Below are positions 51,689 to 59,102 of a stretch of DNA of 64,000 bases, piece after piece (within the stretch, counting starts at the first letter, position 1; each line of letters begins with the position of its first letter). The stretch comes from Caulobacter sp. 602-1. GTDB taxonomy: Bacteria > Pseudomonadota > Alphaproteobacteria > Caulobacterales > Caulobacteraceae. The translations under genes were made by a program, and so were the position numbers. The DNA lies in assembly GCF_003931565.1 (NCBI RefSeq), contig NZ_RRYI01000010.1, forward strand, positions 1 to 64,000. The letters run 5' to 3'. The notes under the pieces are model-generated. The model saw nothing but the letters and a program-made list of their open reading frames with translations. It ran no database searches and was not told the DNA's origin.

Positions 51689-51919
51689 TTAACGCTCGCC
51701 AGGCGTCAGCAAGGCGGCGGGCGTCACCTTCAGGGCCAGCGCCAAACGCTCGATATTGTCGAGCGAAAGGTTGCGCTCGGCCCGCTCGATCGCTCCCACA
51801 TAGGTTCGGTGCAGCTGGGCCAGCCCGGCCAGATCCTCCTGGCTAAGCGCCAGATCTCGGCGAAGCCGGCGAACGTTGTCGGCGACGATGCGGCGAAGGG
51901 CGGAAGGCGAAGCTCTCAT
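51689..51919 (-). CDS. XRE-family helix-turn-helix regulator
   Basis: A 76-residue Cro/C1-type protein: VADNVRRLRRDLALSQEDLA, LAQLHRTYVGAIERAERNLS, ALALKVTPAALL. ATG 51919 gives the compact domain; the frame is open to 51970. It is divergent from the integrase with direct repeats ACGATAAGTAGCAT / ACGATACGTAGCAT between them, so it probably represses integrase and itself. Confidence 0.85.
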   Translation of the reverse strand: MRASPSALRRIVADNVRRLRRDLALSQEDLAGLAQLHRTYVGAIERAERNLSLDNIERLALALKVTPAALLTPGER

Positions 51920-51956
51920 GGCGCCATCTTGGAAAGTGATGACTTTGCGTCGACAG

Positions 51957-51995
51957 ACGATAAGTAGCATTGACGATGATGACGATACGTAGCAT
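51957..51995. promoter_or_regulatory. Direct repeats between XRE and integrase, candidate operator
   Basis: ACGATAAGTAGCAT (51957-51970) and ACGATACGTAGCAT (51982-51995) are 25 bases apart, start to start. The second follows TTGACGATGATG. The same 13-base core appears once more near the right end of the element (63150-63162). They are probably sites for the adjacent XRE repressor. Confidence 0.6.
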
Positions 51996-52043
51996 CAAGG
52001 CGCGTCGACCGCTTGGACGCGGCGATCAGGTTGGAGTGAGCAG

Positions 52044-53114
52044 ATGAACGCGATGTCGCGCGCGACCGGCATGCCCAAGGGCGTCGTCGTGGCCCAGTCC
52101 CGTCAGGCGGGCGCGCCAGCGCAGGCCTATCTACGTCGCGGTCAGCGGTATCTGCCGCTCGGCGCTCCAGACGCCACGACCTTCTCGGCTCGGCTCGACG
52201 CAGCCCTGATCGGTCCGGAGCCTTCGGCCGGCTCCCTCGCCCATCTGATCTGGCGCTACCAACAGTCTCCGGAGTTCAAGCGCCTGGCCGCGCGCACTCA
52301 GGACGACTATCGCGAGCAGCTCATCCGGATTGGCCGGGCCTTTGGGCGCGAACCGCTGAGCGCCTTCGACGACAAGGCCGCCGCCCAGCGGATCTTCGCC
52401 TGGCGCGACCGTCGCGCCGCCAGCCCGCGCCGCGCCGACTATGGGGTGCAGGTCTTGAAGGCCCTGCTCGGCTGGGCGGCCGGGCGTGGTCTCGTCGAGC
52501 GCAACCGCGCCGCCGGCATCCCGCCCCTCTATCGCAGCGACCGCCGATACAAGGTTTGGCAAGACAAGGACGTCGACGCCTTTCTCGCCGCGGCGCCGGC
52601 CAATCTCGGCCTGGCCCTCATCATCGCCCTGGAGACCGGGCAGCGGCAGAGCGATCTTCTCAGCCTTCGTTGGAGCGACATCGACGATGACGTCATCGGC
52701 CTGCGGCAGGCTAAGACGCGCCAGGACGTCGCTGTTCCGATCACCGCACGCCTCGCGCTAGCGCTCGATGCAGCGCCGCGATGTAGTCCCTACATCCTGG
52801 TGCGCCAGGATGGGGACCCATGGGCGTCGGACGGCGGCTTTCGAAACGCCTGGCGTTTCTACGCCCGCAAGGCGGGGATTACGGATCTCACCTACCACGA
52901 TCTTCGCGGCACCTTCGTCACCCGCAGGCTCGCTGAGGGTTGGACACTGCAGGAGGTGGCGTTCTGCACCGGGCACAGCTTTCGAAACCTTGGCTCCCTT
53001 GAGCGTTATGCCGATCGCGGCGCCATCGCCCGAGCCTTGGCCAAGCGTCGGCGCCAGCAGGAACCCGGCGTCGCCGCGCAAGATGCGCGCCTGTTGCTTA
53101 GTCATGATCCTTGA
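52044..53114 (+). CDS. int: Tyrosine recombinase (phage-type integrase)
   Basis: A 356-residue integrase. An N-terminal SAM-like core-binding domain (about 65-160) is followed by the catalytic domain. The first Arg is in ALETGQRQSDLLSLRWSDID, His-x-x-Arg in LTYHDLRGTFVTRR, a His in CTGHSFRNLGS, and the nucleophile Tyr in LERYADRGAI. It lies close to the left repeat, as expected for an element integrating at tRNA-Cys. It carries out both insertion and excision. The upstream repeats suggest control by the divergent XRE gene. Confidence 0.93.
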   Translation: MNAMSRATGMPKGVVVAQSRQAGAPAQAYLRRGQRYLPLGAPDATTFSARLDAALIGPEPSAGSLAHLIWRYQQSPEFKRLAARTQDDYREQLIRIGRAFGREPLSAFDDKAAAQRIFAWRDRRAASPRRADYGVQVLKALLGWAAGRGLVERNRAAGIPPLYRSDRRYKVWQDKDVDAFLAAAPANLGLALIIALETGQRQSDLLSLRWSDIDDDVIGLRQAKTRQDVAVPITARLALALDAAPRCSPYILVRQDGDPWASDGGFRNAWRFYARKAGITDLTYHDLRGTFVTRRLAEGWTLQEVAFCTGHSFRNLGSLERYADRGAIARALAKRRRQQEPGVAAQDARLLLSHDP

Positions 53115-53150
53115 TCCTGGCGCGCCCGGGCCTTGGCATCAATCCATCCG

Positions 53151-53171
53151 GGATATACAAAAGGTATATCC
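53151..53171 (+). promoter_or_regulatory. VapBC operator: perfect inverted repeat
   Basis: GGATATAC (53151-53158) and GTATATCC (53164-53171) form a perfect 8-base inverted repeat around AAAAG, ending 10 bases before the antitoxin ATG. This is the usual place for autoregulation by a VapB-VapC complex. Confidence 0.75.
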
Positions 53172-53181
53172 GGAGCGAACC

Positions 53182-53403
53182 ATGGCCAAGACGACCCTGT
53201 TCCAATCAAATCGCACCCAGGCGGTCAGACTGCCCAAGGACGTGGCCTTCCCCGAGGGCGTGCGCGCCGTCACCATTCTGCGTGAAGGAAACCGACGCAT
53301 CATCGTGCCGGCCGACGCCGTTTGGGATGACTTCTTCGCGGCGCCGGGCGTTGATATTGGCGATCGTGATCAGCCGCCGCTCTCCACGCGCGAGACGTTC
53401 TAG
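53182..53403 (+). CDS. vapB: VapB-type antitoxin (AbrB/SpoVT fold)
   Basis: A 73-residue protein: KTTLFQSNRTQAVRLPKDVA (swapped-hairpin DNA-binding start), then VRAVTILREGNRRIIVPADA and a toxin-binding tail. ATG 53182 has GGAG upstream. Its stop overlaps the toxin start by one base. It neutralises the adjacent PIN-domain toxin and represses the operon at the inverted repeat before it. Confidence 0.9.
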   Translation: MAKTTLFQSNRTQAVRLPKDVAFPEGVRAVTILREGNRRIIVPADAVWDDFFAAPGVDIGDRDQPPLSTRETF

Positions 53404-53816
53404 TGTTGCGCTACCTGCTCGACACCAACCTCTGCATCCGTGTCTTGAGAGATCGCCCCGCGGAGGTGCGCGAGCGCTTCAACCTCAATGCGGACTCGCT
53501 CTGCATCTCGACGATCGTCCTGACCGAGCTCTTGCACGGTGCGGCAAAGTCGGGTCAGCCAGCACATAACCGTCAGGAGGTCGAGCGCTTCGCGGCCAGG
53601 CTCGAAACCTTGCCTTTCGATGCCGCCGCCGCCGATCACGCCGCCGACATTCGCGCTGATCTTGAACGTATCGGTCGCCCAATCGGCGGGTATGACCTGC
53701 TCATCGCCGGCCATGCGCGCTCGCGCGGATTGATCGTCGTGACCGGTAATCTGGCCGAGTTTGAGCGGGTCCAGGGCTTGCGGTGTGAAGACTGGCTGGC
53801 GGGGGACGGACACTAG
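53403..53816 (+). CDS. vapC: VapC PIN-domain RNase toxin
   Basis: A 137-residue PIN-domain protein that starts at GTG 53403. The acidic metal-binding residues are visible: Asp7 in YLLDTN, Glu42 in VLTELLHG, Asp98 in GGYDLLIAGHA, and NLAEF near the end. VapC toxins are Mg-dependent RNases, often cutting initiator tRNA. Role here: probable stabilisation of the mobile element. Confidence 0.92.
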   Translation: MLRYLLDTNLCIRVLRDRPAEVRERFNLNADSLCISTIVLTELLHGAAKSGQPAHNRQEVERFAARLETLPFDAAAADHAADIRADLERIGRPIGGYDLLIAGHARSRGLIVVTGNLAEFERVQGLRCEDWLAGDGH

Positions 53817-53950
53817 GCGCCGCGCCCAAGCCCGCCTTGTGCTTTGATCGCGTCAGAACCTCGCTTCGCCGGTAAGCTAGCCTTGCCCTGGGCGAAGGCT
53901 GCCAGGACCCGCCATGCTCGGAGGCCCACGACACGCGGTTCATGCAAGCC

Positions 53951-54448
53951 TCAGCGCGCAAGCCGCCGCTCATCGTCGATCAGGGTCAAGCGTGTCGGCG
54001 CCCGCGTCCCCCAGGACCATAGGACGAGGTTCATATCGTCAGCCGCCGCGCCGGGCGCGAAACTTCGGACAAGCAAGCCGTGAAACCCCTTGGCGATAAG
54101 CCGTTGGCTAAACGCCTGGGTGCGCGCCATACCCGTCGCCTTCATCTCGTCCCGCCAGCCCTGGTCACCTAGAGCGCCGGCGTCCATCTCTACCGCCGCG
54201 AGCGCCGCCGCATCGCGCGTATCGAAGATCCGTTCGATCTCGGCATCGTAGGAAACAAGGGTCGTAGGTTGGAGAGCGCCCACCTGGTTGGCTTCCCTCA
54301 CCGCCGTCATCACCGCCAGCGCCCCATAGAGCGCTGGCGTTCCTTTCGCATTGAACCGACCGCCATAGAGCTCGGCGCCGCGCCCCGAGAGCGGCTCGCG
54401 CGCATAGACAGGGTTGAGCGCGCGATAGAGCGGACCACGAAAACGCAT
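53951..54448 (-). CDS. RES-domain toxin
   Basis: A 165-residue RES protein: LYRALNPVYAREPLSGRGAE, YGGRFNAKGTPALYGALAVM, AVREANQ, and a C-terminal NLVLWSWG with the conserved Ser. RES toxins deplete or transfer ADP-ribose from NAD+ (MbcT/ParT group). It lies 10 bases after an Xre/DUF2384-type antitoxin gene on the same strand, forming the second toxin-antitoxin pair of the element. Confidence 0.88.
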   Translation of the reverse strand: MRFRGPLYRALNPVYAREPLSGRGAELYGGRFNAKGTPALYGALAVMTAVREANQVGALQPTTLVSYDAEIERIFDTRDAAALAAVEMDAGALGDQGWRDEMKATGMARTQAFSQRLIAKGFHGLLVRSFAPGAAADDMNLVLWSWGTRAPTRLTLIDDERRLAR

Positions 54449-54458
54449 TGCAGGACGG

Positions 54459-54809
54459 TTAGGCGTAAACGCCGGCGTCTACGGCGTCGACATAGTCCAA
54501 CACCTCATCGCCACGGCCCTCGCGAACCAGTTGCATGGCGGTCTGGCCGGAAAAGCCCGCCAGGGGCTCGGAACGATACCAAGCATAGGCGATCATGGCC
54601 GAGCCGAAGCGCGGCTCGACCTTGTTGATGACCTCGACCATTTCGCGAAGCCGACGCTGGGTCCGATCCGATCGCACCCGCTCCTTGCGCTGCACGGCGT
54701 CTCGGCCCAGGCCGACGGTGCGCGCCACCTCTTCGCTTGTGGTGCGAAAGGCCTCGGCGATCTTGGACGGCGTGAAAAAGCCGGCGTCAGCATATGCCGT
54801 CAGGGCCAT
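54459..54809 (-). CDS. Xre/MbcA/ParS-type antitoxin (DUF2384)
   Basis: A 116-residue antitoxin. The N-terminal helix-turn-helix region (FFTPSKIAEAFRTTSEEVAR) is followed by the C-terminal DUF2384 domain (RLREMVEVINKVEPRFGSAM, LVREGRGDEVLDYVDAVDAG). GGAG 8 bases before ATG 54809 sets the start; ATG 54824 is in frame. It binds the RES toxin and likely the palindrome upstream. Confidence 0.87.
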   Translation of the reverse strand: MALTAYADAGFFTPSKIAEAFRTTSEEVARTVGLGRDAVQRKERVRSDRTQRRLREMVEVINKVEPRFGSAMIAYAWYRSEPLAGFSGQTAMQLVREGRGDEVLDYVDAVDAGVYA

Positions 54810-54834
54810 TGCTTCGCTCCACATCCGCGACAGA

Positions 54835-54852
54835 TGACGGTATATAACGTCA
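54835..54852 (-). promoter_or_regulatory. Inverted repeat upstream of the RES/Xre operon
   Basis: TGACG (54835-54839) and CGTCA (54848-54852) surround the AT-rich core GTATATAA, 25 bases before the antitoxin ATG. It fits an autoregulatory operator overlapping a -10 element. Confidence 0.55.
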
Positions 54853-54992
54853 GAAATCGTGGCAATCAAGGTTGGCCGCGCGAACCTGGACCGATGCGGA
54901 TAGCGACGAGCTCCACCGGCGAAGCATCGCCCCCCTCTCCTCTTCTCTCCATCGCAAACGGCTACGGTCCGTCGATAGCCATCCGCTAGGCG

Positions 54993-55199
54993 TTACGGCC
55001 CGTCATCATGCTCGAGCGCATCGAGGTAGCGCTCGAGTTCGCAGCGGCGCACCAGCGTTCTTGCGCCTTCCTTCAAGACCCGGATGCGCCCCTCGGCGAT
55101 CAGCTCGTAGAAGCGGCTTCGGCTGATGGCCAGCATCTCTGCGGCTTCCCTAACGCGGTAAGCCATGCGCGGTGGCGACGGGCGTTGGATCAGGCTCAC
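54993..55199 (-). CDS. Excisionase/AlpA-like small helix-turn-helix protein
   Basis: A 68-residue winged-helix of the excisionase (DNA-binding protein excisionase) group: YRVREAAEMLAISRSRFYEL, IAEGRIRVLKEGARTLVRRC, ELERYL. It starts at GTG 55199, which overlaps the stop of the upstream AlpA gene. Such proteins steer integrase toward excision or act as local repressors. Confidence 0.82.
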   Translation of the reverse strand: MSLIQRPSPPRMAYRVREAAEMLAISRSRFYELIAEGRIRVLKEGARTLVRRCELERYLDALEHDDGP

Positions 55200-55399
55200 G
55201 ACAGGCCCTCCGGCCGATAGCCGACAGGGTCGGCGATCCAATGATTGATCGAAGACTCTCGCCACCCTGCCCCGTGCGTGCTGATGCGCACTTGTGGGGG
55301 AAACGAGCCCTCACGGATCTTCCTGTAGAGGGTCGAGCGGCTAAGGCCGGTGCGCGCAAGCACGGTCTTGAGGCGGATTATGCGGTCGGGGTCGGCCAT
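55196..55399 (-). CDS. AlpA-family regulator
   Basis: A 67-residue AlpA protein: DRIIRLKTVLARTGLSRSTL, YRKIREGSFPPQVRIS, WRESSINHWIADPVGYRPEG. GGAG lies 9 bases before ATG 55399. It is coupled to the following excisionase-like gene. In related elements AlpA activates integrase or excision genes. Confidence 0.87.
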   Translation of the reverse strand: MADPDRIIRLKTVLARTGLSRSTLYRKIREGSFPPQVRISTHGAGWRESSINHWIADPVGYRPEGLS

Positions 55400-55601
55400 C
55401 GTTGCAAGCTCCACAGACGGGGATCTGAAGGCATTCGATGAGCCAGAATTGGATTGCTTACCGCTGGCGGCAAGGCCTCGCGGGATCAGATCGTACTCTG
55501 GGAAACAAAGACAGGCTCTGGGCGCCTCTAGCGCAGGTGAGAACGTACCTTCGTGACGCTGGCTGCGCTTTGGCGCCGCCAATTTCGTTCTGGGTTCCGG
55601 A

Positions 55602-55811
55602 CTAGCTGCGCTCCTCGCGCCGCCGCAGTTCGTTCTCGACGGCTTCGCGAATGAAGGCGGCAAGCTGGTGAGGACCTAGCAGCGCCTCGATACGGCGCAC
55701 GGTTTCCACCGGCAACCTGACCGTCGTCTGCTTCAATCCAAGCGCGGGGCGTCCCATAGGCTCATGCCTATCGGGTGACGCATGGCCTTCCAACCCAATC
55801 ACAGCAGTCAT
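55602..55811 (-). CDS. Ribbon-helix-helix (CopG/ParD-like) regulator
   Basis: A 69-residue protein. Its C-terminal part LGLKQTTVRLPVETVRRIEA, LLGPHQLAAFIREAVENELR is a classic ribbon-helix-helix DNA-binding domain. No toxin gene follows it on the same strand. It is divergent from the four-gene unknown operon, and a perfect 40-bp palindrome sits between the two starts, so it probably binds there. ATG 55757 would give a 51-residue core. Confidence 0.82.
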   Translation of the reverse strand: MTAVIGLEGHASPDRHEPMGRPALGLKQTTVRLPVETVRRIEALLGPHQLAAFIREAVENELRRREERS

Positions 55812-55825
55812 CGTCGGAAAATTGA

Positions 55826-55865
55826 CATAACCGATATCGCTTATATATAAGCGATATCGGTTATG
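55826..55865. promoter_or_regulatory. Perfect 40-bp palindrome, operator/promoter of the four-gene operon
   Basis: Bases 55826-55845 (CATAACCGATATCGCTTATA) are exactly inverted at 55846-55865 with no spacer. A TTGACA at 55822-55827 and ATATAA 17 bases later give a plus-strand promoter inside the palindrome. It lies 15 bases from the RHH start and 9 bases from the operon's first ATG. Likely the RHH-protein operator for both directions; cruciform formation is also possible. Confidence 0.85.
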
Positions 55866-55874
55866 GAGGCAACC

Positions 55875-56369
55875 ATGCACGTTCGGTGTTCGCGAACTGA
55901 TCAGGCTGGCGATGGAGGGCATATCCAGGTCTCTCGCCGAAGCATGCTCGCCGGAGTAACGGCAGCGCCGTTGGCGCCTAGCCCAGGTTTCCCAGATCGA
56001 TCCATTGAGGTCTGTAGGCGCTGGCTCGCTATCGACGCCGAACAACGCCGCCTTCAACTTGAATGGGGCACGTTGGAAGGCTGGCTGATCACCCACCGCA
56101 GTTGGTACAAACTCGCGCCCGCCGAGCAGGCCGAAATCCCCGAAGGCACGAGGCTCGCCGAGATCGACGCACGGCTCGATGTGTTGGAGGTCGAGGGAAA
56201 CGCGCTCCTCAAGGCCATGCGGCCGAAGCCAGCCAAGAGCGTCGAGGCGGTCGTCGCTAACCTGTCGGTGGCGGCCCGCCTGATCTTCGTGGAAGACCAT
56301 CCGCAAGCCCACGGCCTGATCACCCGCGCGGCCCGCGACCTCGCGGCCTTATCCTCTGGTGGCAAGTGA
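55875..56369 (+). CDS. Twin-arginine-motif protein of unknown function, paralogue A (164 aa)
   Basis: A 164-residue protein. Its N-terminal part has VSRRSMLAGVTAAPLAP, a twin-arginine-like signal. The helical body (CRRWLAIDAEQRRLQLEWGT, EIDARLDVLEVEGNALLKAM, VEAVVANLSVAARLIFVEDH) lines up along its length with the protein at 57158-57652, which is also 164 residues. GGAGG 5 bases before ATG 55875 sets the start (ATG 55863 lies inside the palindrome). First gene of a four-gene overlapping operon. No family recognised. Confidence 0.75.
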   Translation: MHVRCSRTDQAGDGGHIQVSRRSMLAGVTAAPLAPSPGFPDRSIEVCRRWLAIDAEQRRLQLEWGTLEGWLITHRSWYKLAPAEQAEIPEGTRLAEIDARLDVLEVEGNALLKAMRPKPAKSVEAVVANLSVAARLIFVEDHPQAHGLITRAARDLAALSSGGK

Positions 56370-56827
56370 CACGCCGTGTTGCCCGGCGACGCGACGGCGC
56401 GGACCGCCCCTTGGCAGCGACGTTCCGCCGTAACGCGGCCGGCTTCCACGAAGGGGCCGAGGCGATCCTGACGCGCCACCACGAAGGCGCCCGCTACTTC
56501 CTGGCCATCGCCATCGAACTGGCTCTGAAAGCGTACCTGCTCGACCGAGGGATCAGCGACGACTGGAACCGCGTCTATCTCCGGCACGATCTCGTCAAAG
56601 CGCTGCGGTTCGCGCGCCGCGCCGGCTTCACCGCCGTCCCTGCCCAACTCCCCGAACTCGCCGCGTTTCTGAGCCCCTACTACAGCGTCCACGCCATCTC
56701 AGAGATGTCGCCGGAGGCCATCGCGTCGGTCTGCTGGCCAGAGGCCTGCACGACAGTCCGCGACCTGATCTGCGCCGCTGCCGAAGCTGCCAGGCGGCAT
56801 GTTTCCAGCGAGGAGGGCGCAAGGTGA
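56366..56827 (+). CDS. HEPN-like domain protein
   Basis: A 153-residue helical protein: FHEGAEAILTRHHEGARYFL, AIAIELALKAYLLDRG, YLRHDLVKALRFARRAG. The IELALKAYL helix and RHDL segment resemble HEPN-type proteins, several of which are RNases in defence or toxin systems. A clear R-x4-6-H catalytic motif is not obvious, so activity is uncertain. It starts at GTG 56366, overlapping the previous stop. Second gene of the operon. Confidence 0.65.
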   Translation: MTRRVARRRDGADRPLAATFRRNAAGFHEGAEAILTRHHEGARYFLAIAIELALKAYLLDRGISDDWNRVYLRHDLVKALRFARRAGFTAVPAQLPELAAFLSPYYSVHAISEMSPEAIASVCWPEACTTVRDLICAAAEAARRHVSSEEGAR

Positions 56828-57168
56828 TGGCCCGCCCTCGCCTGCCATGGCCGCTTGTAGTCACCCAGTGGTGGCGCTGCCGACATCCTAGCCTCTGGCG
56901 CGGCCGGACCTTCGATCCGCACAAAAGCCAGCAGGTCATGTCCTACGCGGTCTTGCGCCTTCGCCGAGAAGCGCGAGACGTCTTCCTACTCAATCATATC
57001 GAGGCGCTCGACTACGCGCTGATCGCGCGCCACCTCGACCTCTCCATCGCCGATGTTCAGGCGCGCCTGGCCGACGCGCTCTGCGAGATTTCCCGCACGG
57101 TCGACTTGATCGAGCGTGTCCGTCCTCCATCCAAACTGTCCAAAGCGGAGAATCCCGATGTCCGATGA
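56827..57168 (+). CDS. Sigma-70 region 4-like helix-turn-helix protein
   Basis: A 113-residue protein. The C-terminal two thirds, LRREARDVFLLNHIEALDYA, LIARHLDLSIADVQARLADA, LCEISRTVDLI, resemble sigma-70 region 4 (-35 recognition). No region 2 is present, so it is not a full sigma factor. A Trp/Arg-rich start (PWPLVVTQWWRCRHPSLWRG) precedes it. ATG 56827 shares a base with the previous stop. It may be an operon-specific regulator or polymerase-binding protein. Confidence 0.7.
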   Translation: MARPRLPWPLVVTQWWRCRHPSLWRGRTFDPHKSQQVMSYAVLRLRREARDVFLLNHIEALDYALIARHLDLSIADVQARLADALCEISRTVDLIERVRPPSKLSKAENPDVR

Positions 57169-57652
57169 CAAGGACCCCTTCGCCGTATCGCGGCGCGTCG
57201 TGATCGGCGCCGTCAGCGCCGCGCCTGTCGCTGCCGGCGCCGGAGGTGGCGCACTCGCGGACCCAGCCGTCGCCCGCTGCGCTGAGTGGATGGCGCTCGA
57301 CGCGGAGATCGATCGCCTTGGCCTGCGCTGGTCGGACCTGGAGGCAATCCTCGTGCGTCAGAAGCGATGGGAGCGCATGACGCCAGAGGAGCGTGGAGAA
57401 TTGTTACCCTCCGAAGAGATGGCCGCGATCGATGCGCAGCTAAAGCCGCTGTTCGAGCAACGCGAGGCGTGGCTGGAGGCTCTGCCCAAGGTTCGCGCGC
57501 GCGACATGCACGGCGTCGCCGCCAAGCTGGAAGTGGCGCTACAAGTCATGGTCCATCAGCAGGGCGACGGGTACGACCTCTTCAAGGCGACGATGGAGGA
57601 GCTGCGCACCGCGCGCTGCCCAAACTGCGGGGCGCCCGTTTGCCAACGCTAG
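57158..57652 (+). CDS. Twin-arginine-motif protein of unknown function, paralogue B (164 aa)
   Basis: A 164-residue protein that starts MSDDKDPFAVSRRVVIGAVS, a twin-arginine signal-like start closer to the N-terminus than in paralogue A. The shared body (CAEWMALDAEIDRLGLRWSD, IDAQLKPLFEQREAWLEALP, VAAKLEVALQVMVHQQGDGY) is followed by a C-terminal CPNCGAPVC, a zinc-ribbon-like cluster absent from A. It overlaps the sigma-like gene by 11 bases. GGAG precedes ATG 57158. Function unknown. Confidence 0.75.
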   Translation: MSDDKDPFAVSRRVVIGAVSAAPVAAGAGGGALADPAVARCAEWMALDAEIDRLGLRWSDLEAILVRQKRWERMTPEERGELLPSEEMAAIDAQLKPLFEQREAWLEALPKVRARDMHGVAAKLEVALQVMVHQQGDGYDLFKATMEELRTARCPNCGAPVCQR

Positions 57653-57942
57653 CCGCGCCCCTCCCGGCAACCGTCTTGCCCACCCCAAGCTGCGGGCGCC
57701 AGGACCGCAACGGTCGGTGCTCGCCCTGGAGCGCTTGGAGAGCCTCTGCCGGGCGGGATGGCGCGGGTCAAGGGCGGCTTCGCCGTCGCTCCGCGAGACG
57801 TCCGAAGGGCGTCCCCTTGACGCGCGCCAGCCCGTCCGGCCCTTGTTCCACCAAGCGATCCAGGACGTCTTGTCTCCGAGCGCAGGTCAGCGGGGGCTTC
57901 AGGCCCGGGGGCCCGGCGGACAGGCCCGACCGGGCGTTCGGG
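57653..57942. other. Gene-poor stretch in the element
   Basis: About 290 bases after paralogue B, high in GC with simple proline/arginine-rich frames on both strands. A minus frame to 57998 (ending RLAERRRSRP) is open but has no start signal or family match. I see no supportable gene. Confidence 0.4.
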
Positions 57943-58191
57943 TCAGCGCACGCGCTTGAAACGAACGCGATCCTTACCGGTGACGAGAAAGGCGTCATAG
58001 CCAGCGTCGCCCCAGGCCTTACGCTGCACTTGGCTGGTGTGTGGATCGGTGGTGTTGGCCCACCACTGTTGGCGGGCCGCGCTCTTGGGGAGCATCGCGC
58101 CGAGGATGCGCTCGATCTCGGCGAAGGTCAGTTCGAGTTCGTCTTGACGCTGGCGACGCAGATGACCCGACAGGGGATCGTACTTGGGCAT
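57943..58191 (-). CDS. DUF7662-type hypothetical protein (82 aa)
   Basis: An 82-residue protein: KYDPLSGHLRRQRQDELELT, FAEIERILGAMLPKSAARQQ, WWANTTDPHTSQVQRKAWGD, AGYDAFLV. This matches a small family common near restriction, defence and mobile loci in bacteria, with the pattern KYDPL..HL...ELTFxEIExIL....LP.SA....WW.N. No biochemical role is known. It is divergent from the XRE gene at 58348. Confidence 0.8.
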   Translation of the reverse strand: MPKYDPLSGHLRRQRQDELELTFAEIERILGAMLPKSAARQQWWANTTDPHTSQVQRKAWGDAGYDAFLVTGKDRVRFKRVR

Positions 58192-58347
58192 CCCTCAACA
58201 TGGCGGATTGATCCGAAGGCGTCGAATCCAGGGGCGCTAGCGTAACTGGAGAACGACCTTGAACAGCCACCGCGCAGGATCTTCTTGCGCCGCTAAGAAC
58301 CTTTCCGGTTGGCGCCTCGCCGGCCAACCGCTGCGATGGAGACTTTC

Positions 58348-58776
58348 GTGACCGATACGCCTGAAACCCGCACGCCCAATGTCGTCGATCTCCACGTCGG
58401 CGGTCGTGTACGGATGCGCCGCAAGATGCTGGGTATCAGCCAGGAGGCGCTGGCGGGTGCGCTGGGGCTCACCTTCCAGCAGGTTCAGAAGTACGAGCGC
58501 GGCGCCAATCGCGTCAGCGCCAGCAAGCTCTATGAGATCGCCAAAACGCTTCAGGTCCCGGTGTCATACTTCTTCGATGGACTCGCCGACCCAATGACCA
58601 GCGAAGTCGATGAGGTCGGCGCCGCTGCCGAGCGCGTCGTCACCGAGTTCCTGAACACGCCCGAAGGCCTGGAACTGGCCGAGATGTTCCCGAAGATCGG
58701 CCGGGGCCGGGTCCGTCGCCAGGTCCTCGATCTCGTGCGCGCCATGGCCGAAGACGAAACCCGCGAAAAGGGCTGA
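58348..58776 (+). CDS. XRE-family transcriptional regulator
   Basis: A 142-residue regulator with an N-terminal XRE domain (VDLHVGGRVRMRRKMLGISQ, ALAGALGLTFQQVQKYERGA, NRVSASKLYEIAKTLQVPVS). An acidic/helical C-terminal extension (AERVVTEFLNTPEGLELAEM) follows. It closely resembles chromosomal XRE proteins common in Alphaproteobacteria. GTG 58348 with GGAG 7 bases upstream is preferred; ATG 58336 lacks a ribosome site. It stands before the convergent traCD genes and may control transfer. Confidence 0.85.
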   Translation: MTDTPETRTPNVVDLHVGGRVRMRRKMLGISQEALAGALGLTFQQVQKYERGANRVSASKLYEIAKTLQVPVSYFFDGLADPMTSEVDEVGAAAERVVTEFLNTPEGLELAEMFPKIGRGRVRRQVLDLVRAMAEDETREKG

Positions 58777-58784
58777 GGCGAGGC

Positions 58785-59102
58785 TCAGCGGCCCTCTAAG
58801 GCTGAGTGGGCCTCAGCCTCGAACGCCCGCTTTCCGCCGCGCCGCCACAGGGCCAGCGTGTGGTCGCGGTCCTCGCCCTGGAGCATCATCGCCAGGGTGA
58901 GGAACGCGCCATAAAGCGCGGCGCGATCGTCGCCGGTCAGCTCGACGAGCCCGGCCTTCTGCACCAGGCCGCCCAACTCGATCAGGCGATGGGTCCGCTC
59001 GCGCCGCTGCATCACCCAAGCCCGCGTGTCGGTCCTGGCCCGCCGCGCCTCAAGCCGGTGTCGCGCCGCCGTGGTTCGCCGGGTCGCGTCATTGGTCGCC
59101 AC
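58785..59102 (-). CDS. traD: Conjugal transfer protein TraD (accessory mobilisation protein)
   Basis: A 105-residue protein: RRERTHRLIELGGLVQKAGL, VELTGDDRAALYGAFLTLAM, ending EAHSALEGR. The RTHRLIELGGLVxKAGL block is typical of TraD in Ti-type mobilisation regions (not the coupling ATPase of F plasmids). GTG 59102 overlaps traC; ATG 59012 gives a shorter form. It assists TraA at oriT. Confidence 0.8.
   Translation of the reverse strand: MATNDATRRTTAARHRLEARRARTDTRAWVMQRRERTHRLIELGGLVQKAGLVELTGDDRAALYGAFLTLAMMLQGEDRDHTLALWRRGGKRAFEAEAHSALEGR

Noticed and set aside
57768..57998. 76-codon minus frame ending RLAERRRSRP
   Set aside because: Overlaps the DUF7662 gene's 3' end, simple composition, no start signal.
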